64,000 nucleotides of DNA. Source: JBKHBT01 sp046542255 (GTDB lineage Bacteria; UBP14; UBA6098; JBKHBT01). Each line of letters begins with the position of its first letter. Position 1 is the stretch's first letter. Below, in pieces: positions 36,801 through 45,934 of the stretch. Under the pieces are notes generated by a model that saw only the letters and a list, made by a program, of their open reading frames with translations, did not search any database and was not told where the DNA came from. The position numbers were made by a program, and so were the translations under genes. Location: contig JBKHBT010000008.1 of assembly GCA_046542255.1 (NCBI GenBank), positions 1 to 64,000 on the forward strand, given 5' to 3'.

Positions 36801-39800
36801 CCGGTTCCAGATGATGATATCGAAATTCTTCACACAGGTAGCGATTTTGCGGTAGTCAATTGGTTACATGCTCCACTAGATCGCGGCGAAGAATACGAAA
36901 TATGCATTAGCTTTGCAGACAGAGCTGGAAATCATTCCTTCGAATGCAATTCATTCATAGTATGCGATGACGATACAACGACACCACCAGACTCGACCGA
37001 TGACTGCCCACCTGTAGCTGTTGAAATATATCCACCTTCGGAAGATTGTGTAGCGTCCGAGGTCATGGTTGGTTTTAATATAGCGGATCGTCCTACTCCA
37101 GATTGCTTTGCAAGTGGAATCGATATGGAATCGATTGAACTTCATCACGGAGATGCAGAAATACCAGCTGAAGAGACAGAAATTATCCCGATGGGGGATT
37201 ACGGTGCTGCTGTAAACTGGTTACATGAACCACTGATGCCTGGTGAAGAATACGAAATATGCATCAGCTTTGCAGATATGGCTGGAAACGATGCTTTCGA
37301 ATGTAATACATTCATAGTATGCGATGACGATACAACGACTCCACCGGATACAACAGATGAATGTCCACCTGAAGTAGTAGAATGGTATCCTGATCATTGT
37401 CTGGACATCATGGAACCTTTCGGTGTGCTCTTAGACGATCCATTGTCTCCTGGATGCCCAGTTGCAAGCGGTATAAATGTGGATGCTATATCAGTCTATC
37501 TCGATGAAAGAGATATCACTTCAAGCCGCGAAACGATTATTACACCTGAAGGCGCACATGGCGCAAGAGTTCAGGTAATGACTGAAATGGAACCTGGGCA
37601 TGAATATATGCTATGTGTCGAAGGCACCGACTTTGCTGGCAATGATTTCGAATATTGCAATGAGTTCTTTGCCTGCGATACTGTACCGGAAGATACCATA
37701 GATACTGCCCCACCATGCATCGAAATGAGCTGGCCAGAAGATGGCGCAGAAATTCCAACCGACTTTATAATAAGAGAAGGCGGAGTATGTATTCTACTTT
37801 CAGATGTATGCGATCCAGGCACTGCGGTTTCTGGTGTTGATGAGAGTACTATAGAAATCTCCATAGACGGTACAGTCTATGGAGCGGATAGCCCACATCT
37901 TAGCATCGAGCCACGTGAAGATGTCCATGGATTTATGGTATGCTATTTTGATACATCATGGGAAACTGGCGATCACGAAGTATGCATCGCTGCTGAAGAC
38001 CATGCTGGAAATCCCATGGAAGATTGCATTATCTTCACACTGACCGAACCTGTAGAAGACACTTCACCACCTTGTGTAGTTTCAAGTTTGCCAGAAGATG
38101 GCGCTGAAATCGATCTCGAATGGATGCTTCGAGAAGGCGGATTCTGCTTCACACTCAGCGATCTTTGTGATGGAGCAATCGAGGCTTCTGGAATTGATCC
38201 TGCATCTATTGAAATTACTCTCGATGGCGAAGAAATCCCACATACAGCTCATATGTGGTCACCGAGGCCAGAAACTGCTGGCGGAATGGTTTGCACAATT
38301 ATCGATGGCTGGGAACCCGGCGATTATGAAGCCTGCATCACATTTGCTGACTATGCAGGACATAGTGTAACACATTGTATCGACTTCACGATAACTGGCG
38401 AAGTACCAGAAGACGTAACACCGCCATGCGTAGTAGAAACATGGCCAGAAGACGGCGGATTTGCACATATCTACGAACTTACAAGCGAAGGATTCTGCTT
38501 CTGGGTAAGTGATATCTGCGAACCGGATGTTTATAGCTCTGGAATCGATGAAGGCTCGATAGAAATAACCATCGATGGTATAGAAATATCAGTCGATGAG
38601 ATTTTGATCAGCCCAGCGCCAGAAATTGGTGGCATAACTGCCTGCGTCGAAGGCTATGAAGGCTTCGAAGAAGGCGAATCCTATGAAGCCTGCATTTCTG
38701 CAATGGATTATGCCGATCTTCCAGTCGAATACTGCTTCGATTTCGAAGTTACCAGATATGATACATCCCGAGTCGATACGACAGGCCCATGTTATGAATG
38801 GAGCTTTGAACCACATGATACATTATTCTCCGAAATGATGATCGGTATCGATATGTGTGATGTTTGTGGCCCAGGCTATGCTTCTGGTGTAGATTCCACA
38901 AGAGCTGCAACAGAGATCACGATATCTGGTATGGGTGAAACATATATAATTGAAGATTATACTCAAGAGCCAAATCGTTGCCTTGGTTACAACCTCGACT
39001 TCAACCTACCGGACTTGGAGCCAGGCGAATACACAATATGCATCGAAGCACGCGATTATGAAGGTAATGTAACAGAAGAATGCATTCCATTCTATATTGT
39101 CGATGACACGCCACCAGAAGATATATGGCCACCATGCGGAGAATGGATATTCGATGATGGTGACACTCTCGTAGCCGGTAATGAAATCGGAATCGATGTC
39201 TGTGATAACTGCTATGATTCTGCAACCGTTTTCTCCGGAGTTGATGAATCTACTATTGTGGTAACATTACGAGAAGGCATCAGAACCGATACAATCCCGA
39301 ATAGCATGTATGAAGTCATCCCGAACTATTGTCATGGAGTTGGCATATTTAGTATGATAACAACAGATCATGCTGCTGGGCGTTATACATTATGTGTATA
39401 TCTCGAGGATAGAGCCGGCAATGTATTCGAAGATTGCCAGAGCTTCATTATAGTCGATGATATACCTATTGAGGATACAATTCCACCTTGTGTAATAGCA
39501 ACATGGCCAGAAGCGGGTGCTGAAGTCGATCTCGACTGGATGCTACGCGAAGGCGGATTCTGCTTTACACTCAGCGATTTCTGTGCTGATATTCGTGAAG
39601 GCTCCGGTGTCGATCATGAAAGCATCGAGATAACACTCGATGGTGAAATTGTACCATCCAGTGCATTAAACTGGTTCCCAAGGCCTACAATAGCTGGCGG
39701 AATGGTCTGCACTGTAATTGATGAATGGGAAGCTGGAGTTTACGAAGCATGTATAACATTCTCTGATATAGCAGGTAATGAAACTGATTACTGCTTCGAC

Positions 39801-41987
39801 TTCACAGTAGTCGATGATGCGCCTGCCGAGGATATCTATCCTCCATGTGCAAGCTGGTCATTCGAAGAAGGCGATACCGTAAGCTCGCCATTCGATGTTA
39901 ATATAGCACTCTGCGACCTTTGCGATGCTCCGCCACATGATGCATCCGGTGTCAGCAGAAGTTCACTTGAACTATTCTTCGGCCCTTGTGGTACAGAACC
40001 CACACCAGTCGAAGACTTCCGTGTACTCGAGATAGATTGCATGGGATATTCAATACACCATACGATTATGGAAGAGCCTGCTGGATGCTATCAGCTCTGT
40101 GTACATGCATCAGACCGTGATGGCAATGAATATGAGGAATGCAGAGAGTTCTTCTTTGGAGCTTCCGAATATGATATCGAAGTAATTCAGCCAGAGTCTG
40201 GAGTGCATATCTCTTGCACAGATTATGAGATGGCATTCATATTCGATGGAGCTATTCCGGATGGGTTTACATTCACTGTTGACTTCACTGCTATTACAAT
40301 GAGCAACCCGGGAGTCAGAGTATCTGCCGATACAGTATTCTATGCTCCTCCAGATGGTTGGACATATGGTATCCACCGTGCTCTTGTAGGAACAGAATAT
40401 ATCACATTCGCAATAGATGACCGTCAACCTAATATTGCATTGCTTACACCTGATGATAGAACTTCTGTACCTGAAGACCTTGAGATTATCGAAGTATTCC
40501 TCTTCGACCATCTATCTGGAGTCGATGAAGCTTCGATACTTGCCACAATCGGCGGTAGTCCTTATACCCTATCGACCCCGGCTCTTGATTTCGATATCGA
40601 AACAGGAGTACTCACAATAGACTTAAGCGAAACTACTCTCGAGTTGCTTCCTGGCGAGAGTTTCGATGTATGCGTATCAGCAGGTGATATAATCGATATC
40701 TGTGAATCCAATAATGGCAATAATTGCTGGACATTCACCATCTCGGACGATACGCCATCACCAACTCGAAAATATATCGCAGGATATGTTTTAGATGAAT
40801 CGACCGATGAACCGATAGAAGGTATTCTGGTTAATATGGCAAACTATGTTACCCATGAAACACCTTTCCATCCAGTAGCAGGAGACTATACAGATTCCGA
40901 TGGCTACTTTGAAATAGAAGTCCGCTATTGGGGAAATTATATTGTTGGAGCATTCGATGAATCCATGCCTCCTGATTACTCACCAGAATTCTGGGAAGAG
41001 CAGACATGTCATCTGCTTGCAGATCCTGTGACTATTACAGCTACTTCACCGGAGACTACTCATGTTGGATTTACTCTATCACCATATTCTGAGATGACTC
41101 TATTCAGAGTAACAGGTACTATAGGTATCATTGGAGATGGCCCGATTATGGGCGCAAGAGTTGTCGCAATATCGAGCGATGAAGACGATGAAGAATGGCA
41201 TTTCGATGAGACCGATAGTCTCGGCTTATTCGAACTGCTGATTCCTGAAGGCACATATTACATCTTAGCCCATAGCGCTGGCTTCATGCCAGGTTACTAT
41301 GGTGGCGGAACCAGTTGGGAAGATGATGCTGAGCTTATCGAAGTTACCGGTGATATCGATGGTATCGACATCGACCTACCGCTTGCTGCGCCAGATTCAG
41401 GTGCATTCGGACTGCATATTTCTGTACTCGAAGAAGATTCGACAAGTATGCTTCTAGAAACAGCACCAGTTCGGGGCGCAATGGTCTCGGTTATTGCCGA
41501 TGCTACAAATTATAGTTACTCGGGCATTACCGATACAGAAGGCGTTTCCAGCTTCTATGACATCCCAGAAGGCGAATACTCGATAAGAGTAGATAGATTC
41601 CCATATAGCATGGTTTACGGGCCATATGATGTATCGCTTCCACCAACCGATGTAGATATAACAGTCTATATGAGAGAAAGAAGCGATGAAATCTCGTCAG
41701 ATATCGATATCATAATACCGGATGAACTGGAATTCTCGGTCTATCCGAATCCATTCAATTCGGCAGCAACAATGGAATTCGAACTCGAAGAGGCAAGCAA
41801 TGTCCAGATCGATCTCTATGATCAGTCCGGCCGCATTGTTTACTCTCTCCCCGAAGGCCACTACAATGCTGGCAACCATAGCATCAAGATAAGCGGAAAT
41901 GGCCTCGCAACTGGAGTATATTTCTGCACAATCCGCCTAAGCGGTTCAGGTGCTTATGGAACCGAGAAAATGATTCTCATCAAATAG
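33804..41987 (+). CDS. Giant secreted cysteine-rich Ig-like repeat protein, type A sorting domain
   Basis: 2727 aa. Signal peptide about 1-20 (ends ALAFAQSD). One cysteine-free Ig-like unit is followed by about 17 tandem Ig-like units of about 113-121 residues that start CPP or PPC and hold several conserved cysteines (for example ECPP...C...ECNTFTICEDD and PPC...GGFCFTLSD...CI.F). Then come about three carboxypeptidase-regulatory/SpaA-like beta domains (about 2320-2620; IAGYVLDESTDEPIEGILV, FEIEVRYWG). The C-terminal sorting domain is YPNPFNSAATMEF ... GLATGVYFCTIRL ... KMILIK. The protein is very acidic. Probably an extracellular fibre or adhesin stabilised by disulfides; no enzyme motif was seen. 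AGGAGG lies 6 bp before the chosen ATG; an out-of-frame ATG at 33799 was ignored. It has its own sigma-54 promoter and a terminator. Confidence 0.88.
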   Translation: MRNLSKLSLLLLFIAALAFAQSDTIPPHVVNTNPLDGATGVDTYAPVIFNIADDPSGSGIDTSSIDMLYSFGDDTVVVEPTISPAGAYDGWSVTYEHTDPFTSGEEYTFGIHFADNAENEMFGFITFTTRDDTPLEDVCEPIVLEFTDTSECLAPDADLVFQLDDPMGPDCPDPSDINPETIHFWIDGVDHTDECSISPAGYHGFMVNWDAPYTFDPGTTVEIGIDCEDYAGNSMEQAFFYDICEDTPVDECPPIIAGWYPDSCVSPTEPIGIFVDDPHSDECPVTSGVDLHSISVTVDGEDVTRSLYIIGEGPYGRYIEWSHPGYVLPAGESIEVCVHAEDMAGHIVDSCWIFEVCDDTPTIDDCPPVAEWDIEPGSRCIESDEVIGAVIADIDTACETNSGVNPATIHVDSDIGGSWHEVTAECDIYAIPGTPGFYQVNWNHDDAIFEPGDVIGICLEAADFDGNVLYEYCTEYEVCEEAVDSCPPEIVEWMPDPETCLEGGDEVAIHMVDPFEGDCHPSDIDNETVSVTANGIDVTGDCMFTPTGEHHLWVDWHLPMDPGATSYEICIAASDFAGLWVEECQTYTVCEDTVTPPEDECPPEVVEFTDTTRCIRPEDRIFLQLVDPMNPDCPDPSNIDPSTINFWIDGVNRTADCTIEPAGSHSYMVTFDDIASLTPGSAIEVGIDCEDYAGNAMERPFHYEICEAPVDECPPLVVEMYPIGDDCVPAMTDVGFVLRDDDAAECFVSGINMESIEVSYGDAIVPEDELRMWTYGDNVTVEWFHDGFEPGTTYEVCISLEDNAENHISECNTFTICEDDTITPPDTTDDCPPRIDWAMEPLECYPPDLDIAAVVIDDSYECRYHSGVDPEALSFWVDGTEIGDVDIHELPGIPGAWGLRWEHDPLEHGTTYSICIEASDLAGNITEDCIEYTVCEDDTITPPDSTDDCPPVAVEIYPPSEDCVEPDVIVGFNIADRPTEDCFASGIDIESIELFNGETPVPDDDIEILHTGSDFAVVNWLHAPLDRGEEYEICISFADRAGNHSFECNSFIVCDDDTTTPPDSTDDCPPVAVEIYPPSEDCVASEVMVGFNIADRPTPDCFASGIDMESIELHHGDAEIPAEETEIIPMGDYGAAVNWLHEPLMPGEEYEICISFADMAGNDAFECNTFIVCDDDTTTPPDTTDECPPEVVEWYPDHCLDIMEPFGVLLDDPLSPGCPVASGINVDAISVYLDERDITSSRETIITPEGAHGARVQVMTEMEPGHEYMLCVEGTDFAGNDFEYCNEFFACDTVPEDTIDTAPPCIEMSWPEDGAEIPTDFIIREGGVCILLSDVCDPGTAVSGVDESTIEISIDGTVYGADSPHLSIEPREDVHGFMVCYFDTSWETGDHEVCIAAEDHAGNPMEDCIIFTLTEPVEDTSPPCVVSSLPEDGAEIDLEWMLREGGFCFTLSDLCDGAIEASGIDPASIEITLDGEEIPHTAHMWSPRPETAGGMVCTIIDGWEPGDYEACITFADYAGHSVTHCIDFTITGEVPEDVTPPCVVETWPEDGGFAHIYELTSEGFCFWVSDICEPDVYSSGIDEGSIEITIDGIEISVDEILISPAPEIGGITACVEGYEGFEEGESYEACISAMDYADLPVEYCFDFEVTRYDTSRVDTTGPCYEWSFEPHDTLFSEMMIGIDMCDVCGPGYASGVDSTRAATEITISGMGETYIIEDYTQEPNRCLGYNLDFNLPDLEPGEYTICIEARDYEGNVTEECIPFYIVDDTPPEDIWPPCGEWIFDDGDTLVAGNEIGIDVCDNCYDSATVFSGVDESTIVVTLREGIRTDTIPNSMYEVIPNYCHGVGIFSMITTDHAAGRYTLCVYLEDRAGNVFEDCQSFIIVDDIPIEDTIPPCVIATWPEAGAEVDLDWMLREGGFCFTLSDFCADIREGSGVDHESIEITLDGEIVPSSALNWFPRPTIAGGMVCTVIDEWEAGVYEACITFSDIAGNETDYCFDFTVVDDAPAEDIYPPCASWSFEEGDTVSSPFDVNIALCDLCDAPPHDASGVSRSSLELFFGPCGTEPTPVEDFRVLEIDCMGYSIHHTIMEEPAGCYQLCVHASDRDGNEYEECREFFFGASEYDIEVIQPESGVHISCTDYEMAFIFDGAIPDGFTFTVDFTAITMSNPGVRVSADTVFYAPPDGWTYGIHRALVGTEYITFAIDDRQPNIALLTPDDRTSVPEDLEIIEVFLFDHLSGVDEASILATIGGSPYTLSTPALDFDIETGVLTIDLSETTLELLPGESFDVCVSAGDIIDICESNNGNNCWTFTISDDTPSPTRKYIAGYVLDESTDEPIEGILVNMANYVTHETPFHPVAGDYTDSDGYFEIEVRYWGNYIVGAFDESMPPDYSPEFWEEQTCHLLADPVTITATSPETTHVGFTLSPYSEMTLFRVTGTIGIIGDGPIMGARVVAISSDEDDEEWHFDETDSLGLFELLIPEGTYYILAHSAGFMPGYYGGGTSWEDDAELIEVTGDIDGIDIDLPLAAPDSGAFGLHISVLEEDSTSMLLETAPVRGAMVSVIADATNYSYSGITDTEGVSSFYDIPEGEYSIRVDRFPYSMVYGPYDVSLPPTDVDITVYMRERSDEISSDIDIIIPDELEFSVYPNPFNSAATMEFELEEASNVQIDLYDQSGRIVYSLPEGHYNAGNHSIKISGNGLATGVYFCTIRLSGSGAYGTEKMILIK
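36645..37358 (+). repeat. Recent 357-bp tandem duplication inside the giant gene
   Basis: Two adjacent units, 36645-37001 and 37002-37358, code for near-identical Ig-like repeats (DCPPVAVEIYPPSEDCV ... SFADxAGN). They share a 29-bp identical stretch at 36711-36739 and 37068-37096, unlike the other, older repeats in the gene, which agree mainly at protein level. Confidence 0.7.
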
Positions 41988-42014
41988 AAATAAAGCAAAC
42001 CCCATATCTAAGAG

Positions 42015-42045
42015 ACCCCGGCCTATCAAGGCTGGGGTTTCTTTT
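42015..42045 (+). terminator. Rho-independent terminator
   Basis: ACCCCGGCC (42015-42023), loop TATCAA, GGCTGGGGT (42030-42038), one G-T pair in the stem, then TTCTTTT. It lies 28 bp after the stop of the 2727-aa gene, ending the sigma-54-driven unit. Confidence 0.85.
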
Positions 42046-42105
42046 ATTATAATTTTAAAAAGATGCGAAAGGTGATAATTTTCTACTATATTTGCCATAA
42101 AAATA

Positions 42106-42137
42106 GAAAAAATTGGCCACGAGATGAAAAAATTGGC
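42106..42137 (+). repeat. 12-bp direct repeat upstream of the ankyrin gene promoter
   Basis: GAAAAAATTGGC occurs at 42106-42117 and again at 42126-42137, 20 bp apart (about two helical turns), just upstream of the -35 box. It could be a pair of activator or repressor sites. Confidence 0.45.
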
Positions 42138-42159
42138 GTTTACATCGATATTAAAACTC

Positions 42160-42188
42160 TTGGTAATTAGCCCGGGATATGCTATATT
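42160..42188 (+). promoter_or_regulatory. Candidate sigma-70 promoter for the ankyrin gene
   Basis: TTGGTA (42160-42165), 17 bp, TATATT (42183-42188), 34 bp before the TTG start at 42223. Confidence 0.5.
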
Positions 42189-42222
42189 TTGCCAAATTTG
42201 AAAATCAAAAAAGGAGATTGAT

Positions 42223-43209
42223 TTGAAAGTAAAGAATTACTTTATCATTGCTCTAATAATTGTGATATTGGCACTTGCCGGCTATATATTTTATCTTAAA
42301 AGCCCCGAGAGAAGCCGAAAGCAAATAGTAAGACTCGGTATAGAATATTCCAAAACCCAATATCTTATCGCAGTTAGCCGCGGTGATCATGTGGTGATGG
42401 ATTATTTCTTGAAAAGCGGTATGACTCCCGATGTGAAAAACAAAAATGGCTGGAGCAGCCTTCACTTTGCAATCAATGATGAAAATCCCGAGACAGTCAT
42501 GATGCTTCTCGATGCTGGTGTCGATCCGAATCGTAAAGATGGAACCGGATGGGTAGCTGTTCAGGATGCAGCTCGACTCGATGACACACAAATTCTCAAG
42601 ATGCTTCTCAAAAAAGGTGCAAACCCAAATATTCCCGATAATGGTGGATGGACAGCCATCATGCTTGCAACCCTCGCTGCAAATCCCGATGCAGTTAGAC
42701 TTCTTCTCGACCATGATGCAGAAATCAAAGTCAGAGATAAATATGGCATAACTCCTTTTTATCGTGCTGTATCTTTCGGGCATGAAAAAATCGCGAAAAT
42801 GCTTCTGGAAAAAGGTGCTGATATCAATGTAGTAGATAGAAACGGCGCATCTATAGTAATGGCTGCAGTGAACATCGGAAGCAAAGAACTCGTCAAGCTG
42901 CTAATCGAAAAAGGTGTTGATGCCAATAAAGCCGATAAAAATGGAGCGACGCCTCTTATGATGGCCGCCAATAAAGGCAATTTGGAACTTGTGAAGCTTC
43001 TAATCAGCGAAAATGCCAGTATCAATGCTCGCGATCGCCTGAATTGGACACCGCTTATGTTTGCTGTTCGTGAAGGACATGCTGATGTGGTTCAAGAATT
43101 GCTTTCAAAAAATGCTGATATCAATGTCAAAAACTCAAGCGGCCAGACTGCTCTCGACATTGCAAATAGACAGGGCTTTACAAAAATATCTCAAATGCTA
43201 TCATCTTAA
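42223..43209 (+). CDS. Membrane-anchored ankyrin-repeat protein
   Basis: 328 aa. One N-terminal membrane helix (about 5-23, MKVKNYFIIALIIVILAL) is followed by about eight ankyrin repeats (about 55-325), each with the usual G-x-TPL / A-x-x-G-H / LL-x-x-GAD pattern (NGWSSLHFAINDENPETVMMLL, split as GWSSLHFA and MMLLDAGVD). Such repeats bind other proteins; the partner is unknown. With no signal cleavage site, the repeats probably face the periplasm. The start is TTG, supported by GGAG (42213-42216) 6 bp upstream. It has its own promoter and converges with the hydrolase gene, 33 bp apart, with no clear terminator between them. Confidence 0.88.
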   Translation: MKVKNYFIIALIIVILALAGYIFYLKSPERSRKQIVRLGIEYSKTQYLIAVSRGDHVVMDYFLKSGMTPDVKNKNGWSSLHFAINDENPETVMMLLDAGVDPNRKDGTGWVAVQDAARLDDTQILKMLLKKGANPNIPDNGGWTAIMLATLAANPDAVRLLLDHDAEIKVRDKYGITPFYRAVSFGHEKIAKMLLEKGADINVVDRNGASIVMAAVNIGSKELVKLLIEKGVDANKADKNGATPLMMAANKGNLELVKLLISENASINARDRLNWTPLMFAVREGHADVVQELLSKNADINVKNSSGQTALDIANRQGFTKISQMLSS

Positions 43210-43242
43210 TTGTTAAATATTTGTGAGTGTTATATTAATATT

Positions 43243-45723
43243 TTACTTTATATAAAAGACTCTATATATCTTATTATCAAGTTGTAACAGGTACATACCA
43301 GATTGTATATCCTCATCGGGTTGCCACTTGTATGTGTTTTTGCAACATTTCTGGACTATAGTTTTTCCTTCTATATCGTATATCTGGACAAGGCCTTCAT
43401 CCTGAAGCTCTATTTCCAGAGAGCCATTAAATGGATTCGGATAGGCTTTCACTTTGATATCTGCTGGCTTTGAAATTTCACTTTCTTCGATATCATCGAT
43501 AGGGATGCCGAACCATACCATATTAGGCTCAGAATCATATTCTGATATCCATATATCATGGATTTCGTCCAATGTTCTCCAGCGTATTTTATCGGTTTTG
43601 CTATATTCTTCGAGATTATCGATTTCGCGCATCATCTCTGCTGTATAGGACGGATTGAGTCTTGCCTGGCCTACAAAAATCGTTTGTGTGTATATCTCGT
43701 TTATATCATATTCTCGCATTTCTGCTCGCCGAAGCTGGTCTCGAAGGCCAATGAAATCATTTTTGTAGCCACCTATATGTGGCAGAGGAGCATCAGGGTC
43801 ATGCTCAAGAAATGCTTCACATCCAGATGGTTTCCATATGCCCGATACCCAGAGCGTCTCCTCATCGACATGTCCAGATGTCGAACCACCCCATAGGATT
43901 TCGGGATTCCAGACATAACCCGGGAATGAATCGGCTTCGATAGGTTCTGTGAATCTATCATAGATACATTCTTCTGGAGGATATGCGACTAGGCCTCCGA
44001 CAATATTTGTGATTTCTACATCCAGCATTTCTAAAAAGTATGCAACATCTGCATAATTATATACTGTCTGATGGCCATGTGGATCGATTGATGCTTCGAG
44101 CGAATCCTGCAAGTATTGCGCGATATTCAAACCGCCGAGGCCTGTTCCATGGTCGAAGATTGTTGCTGCATATACGAAATTCCAGTCGCTTTGCCAATTT
44201 ACGTAAATGTCTCTTGTAAAGAGATTATCGGCAAACAGTTTGAGCGCATCACGGCTAATCTGGAATCTCATCGAATCGGTGAAATACGGGGGCGTTCCTG
44301 GCGGCTCTTCGCTGTGGATTATTATGCTGGTATAGATTGGTGCCGTAACTTCATCACGCATCTCGATCATTGCGGAAAGATTCGGATCATTCCAGATGTC
44401 GTAGTGAATTCTATCGAACATTTCTATCGTGCCAGCAAGTATCTGATAATTAACCGGAAATGTATTTTCAGCAGCCCAGTCCATGATATCTTCTTCCCAG
44501 TTCAAAGGTGCCCAATTTGCAGGATTGTCTGGTGCTGTCTCAATTTCGGGATGAAAATGTCTTAGATATTGCAAATCTGGATTCAGCCTTGCCCAAAGCC
44601 CATTTCGCCTGAAACCATCATATCCATGACGAATATTGACCTTGTCATCGACAACCTGGGCATGGTCTCGCTTTTTGAAAACGCTCATAAGCTTGAGATT
44701 AGGATGATATAAAGGTAGATTATCATAATGATAGACAGAACTTCGAATAAACCAAAAATCATGCGCCTGTGATGGATTTGCAAAATTCTCTGGATAATCT
44801 TCTTCGCCAAGATAACCCCAGAGTGCTTCGGTTACTTCTGTTGAATAATAAAGCAGGCTATCCTCCAAGCTCAAAAGTGATGAAAAAAGGAAGTCTTCAG
44901 TGGTATCCAGTACACCATTATTATTAACATCGGCTGTTCGATGGCCTGAGCGAAATACTTGATTGTATATTCCATCCTCATTGCCATCCAAAAATACAAA
45001 GTCGAGTCCTATGGTGGTATCTCTTTGATAGCAGATTTTTCTCAAATCTACAATGCAAGAAGTATCGCCATATTCGATATACCATGGATTTTTATAGTCA
45101 TCATCGAAAATGCCATTGCCGTCTCCGTCCACATCATCGAATGGGTCGCCATAGCCCAGATCGAGTACATTGATTTGTGGCGATGTAGGGCTTTCATATG
45201 TCAGGACAAAATCGACCAGACCTGCAAGTTCTTCGCCTCGCAGGCTCAAGGTGGCCATTATGAGATTTCCGCCATTAGAACCTCCGAAAAGCCCAACTTT
45301 TTCACTGTCGATATCCGTAAGCTCGATGAACTCATTAATTGTGTTGCCATGTATATCTTCCATCTCTCCGGTTGCAAATAAAATTACTTGCTTGAGAGCC
45401 TCAATACAATTTTCTCCCCTTGTATCATAATCGCCATCGGTGCTGTATTCATCGACAGTTACGCCAGGCAAAAGAAAGCTAATTATGCATACTCCTTCTT
45501 CTGGCAGCTCTTCGGGCATATTTGTCCATCCACCGGCATCCCATCCCCCGGGTACGGCAATAATGATAGGTGCGCCAGTGTCATATCTTTCGCCACCCAA
45601 TGGAGGCGCAGTTATTTTTATGGCAATATTACCACCGATTTCTTCACATTCAACGGATGTAAAGAACAATTCTGCATAAGAGCTCGCAGAGAGCAATAAA
45701 ATCAATAAAACTACTCTTTTCAT
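43243..45723 (-). CDS. Secreted alpha/beta-hydrolase-like protein with type A sorting domain
   Basis: 826 aa. Signal peptide about 1-17 (ending SSYA). The N-terminal part reads like an alpha/beta hydrolase: an oxyanion-type APIIIAVPGGW (about 51-61), then the nucleophile elbow GLFGGSNGG with Ser149. Asp-rich stretches DVDGDGNGIFDDD and DVNNNGVLD look like calcium-binding loops. Later histidines (for example HGTGLGG and HGHQTVYNYAD) may complete the triad, but I cannot assign them. The C-terminal ~80 residues are a type IX-like sorting domain (KAYPNPFNGSLEIEL ... QSGMYLLQLDN), so the enzyme is probably exported and surface-attached. It could be a peptidase or esterase; the substrate is unknown. 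A strong promoter lies upstream on the minus strand. Confidence 0.75.
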   Translation of the reverse strand: MKRVVLLILLLSASSYAELFFTSVECEEIGGNIAIKITAPPLGGERYDTGAPIIIAVPGGWDAGGWTNMPEELPEEGVCIISFLLPGVTVDEYSTDGDYDTRGENCIEALKQVILFATGEMEDIHGNTINEFIELTDIDSEKVGLFGGSNGGNLIMATLSLRGEELAGLVDFVLTYESPTSPQINVLDLGYGDPFDDVDGDGNGIFDDDYKNPWYIEYGDTSCIVDLRKICYQRDTTIGLDFVFLDGNEDGIYNQVFRSGHRTADVNNNGVLDTTEDFLFSSLLSLEDSLLYYSTEVTEALWGYLGEEDYPENFANPSQAHDFWFIRSSVYHYDNLPLYHPNLKLMSVFKKRDHAQVVDDKVNIRHGYDGFRRNGLWARLNPDLQYLRHFHPEIETAPDNPANWAPLNWEEDIMDWAAENTFPVNYQILAGTIEMFDRIHYDIWNDPNLSAMIEMRDEVTAPIYTSIIIHSEEPPGTPPYFTDSMRFQISRDALKLFADNLFTRDIYVNWQSDWNFVYAATIFDHGTGLGGLNIAQYLQDSLEASIDPHGHQTVYNYADVAYFLEMLDVEITNIVGGLVAYPPEECIYDRFTEPIEADSFPGYVWNPEILWGGSTSGHVDEETLWVSGIWKPSGCEAFLEHDPDAPLPHIGGYKNDFIGLRDQLRRAEMREYDINEIYTQTIFVGQARLNPSYTAEMMREIDNLEEYSKTDKIRWRTLDEIHDIWISEYDSEPNMVWFGIPIDDIEESEISKPADIKVKAYPNPFNGSLEIELQDEGLVQIYDIEGKTIVQKCCKNTYKWQPDEDIQSGMYLLQLDNKIYRVFYIK

Positions 45724-45779
45724 ATTACCCCTTTCCTAATTGATAAATAAATTCGGCCGATTACGTATAGACTTTATAA

Positions 45780-45808
45780 ATAATATCAAACAATAAGCAT
45801 TACGTCAA
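45780..45808 (-). promoter_or_regulatory. Strong sigma-70 promoter for the secreted hydrolase
   Basis: On the minus strand, TTGACG (45808-45803), 17 bp, TATTAT (45785-45780). About 57 bp before the ATG at 45723. Confidence 0.65.
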
Positions 45809-45866
45809 GCATTAATATTAAGCAGCATACATTTCATCGTCAATTTTGATTTTATGTAATATATAC

Positions 45867-45894
45867 TTGACTTTTTATGTTTAATATCTATTAT
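45867..45894 (+). promoter_or_regulatory. Sigma-70 promoter for the interrupted lipoprotein
   Basis: TTGACT (45867-45872), 16 bp, TATTAT (45889-45894), divergent from the hydrolase promoter. Confidence 0.55.
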
Positions 45895-45934
45895 ATATGT
45901 GTCGGTAGAGAGAATGTTATCAAGGAGGTCTTAT

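Noticed and set aside
33804..40740. Tandem repeats read as a CRISPR array
   Set aside because: The repeats are about 350 bp, in frame and protein-coding, with no short repeat-spacer pattern and no cas genes.
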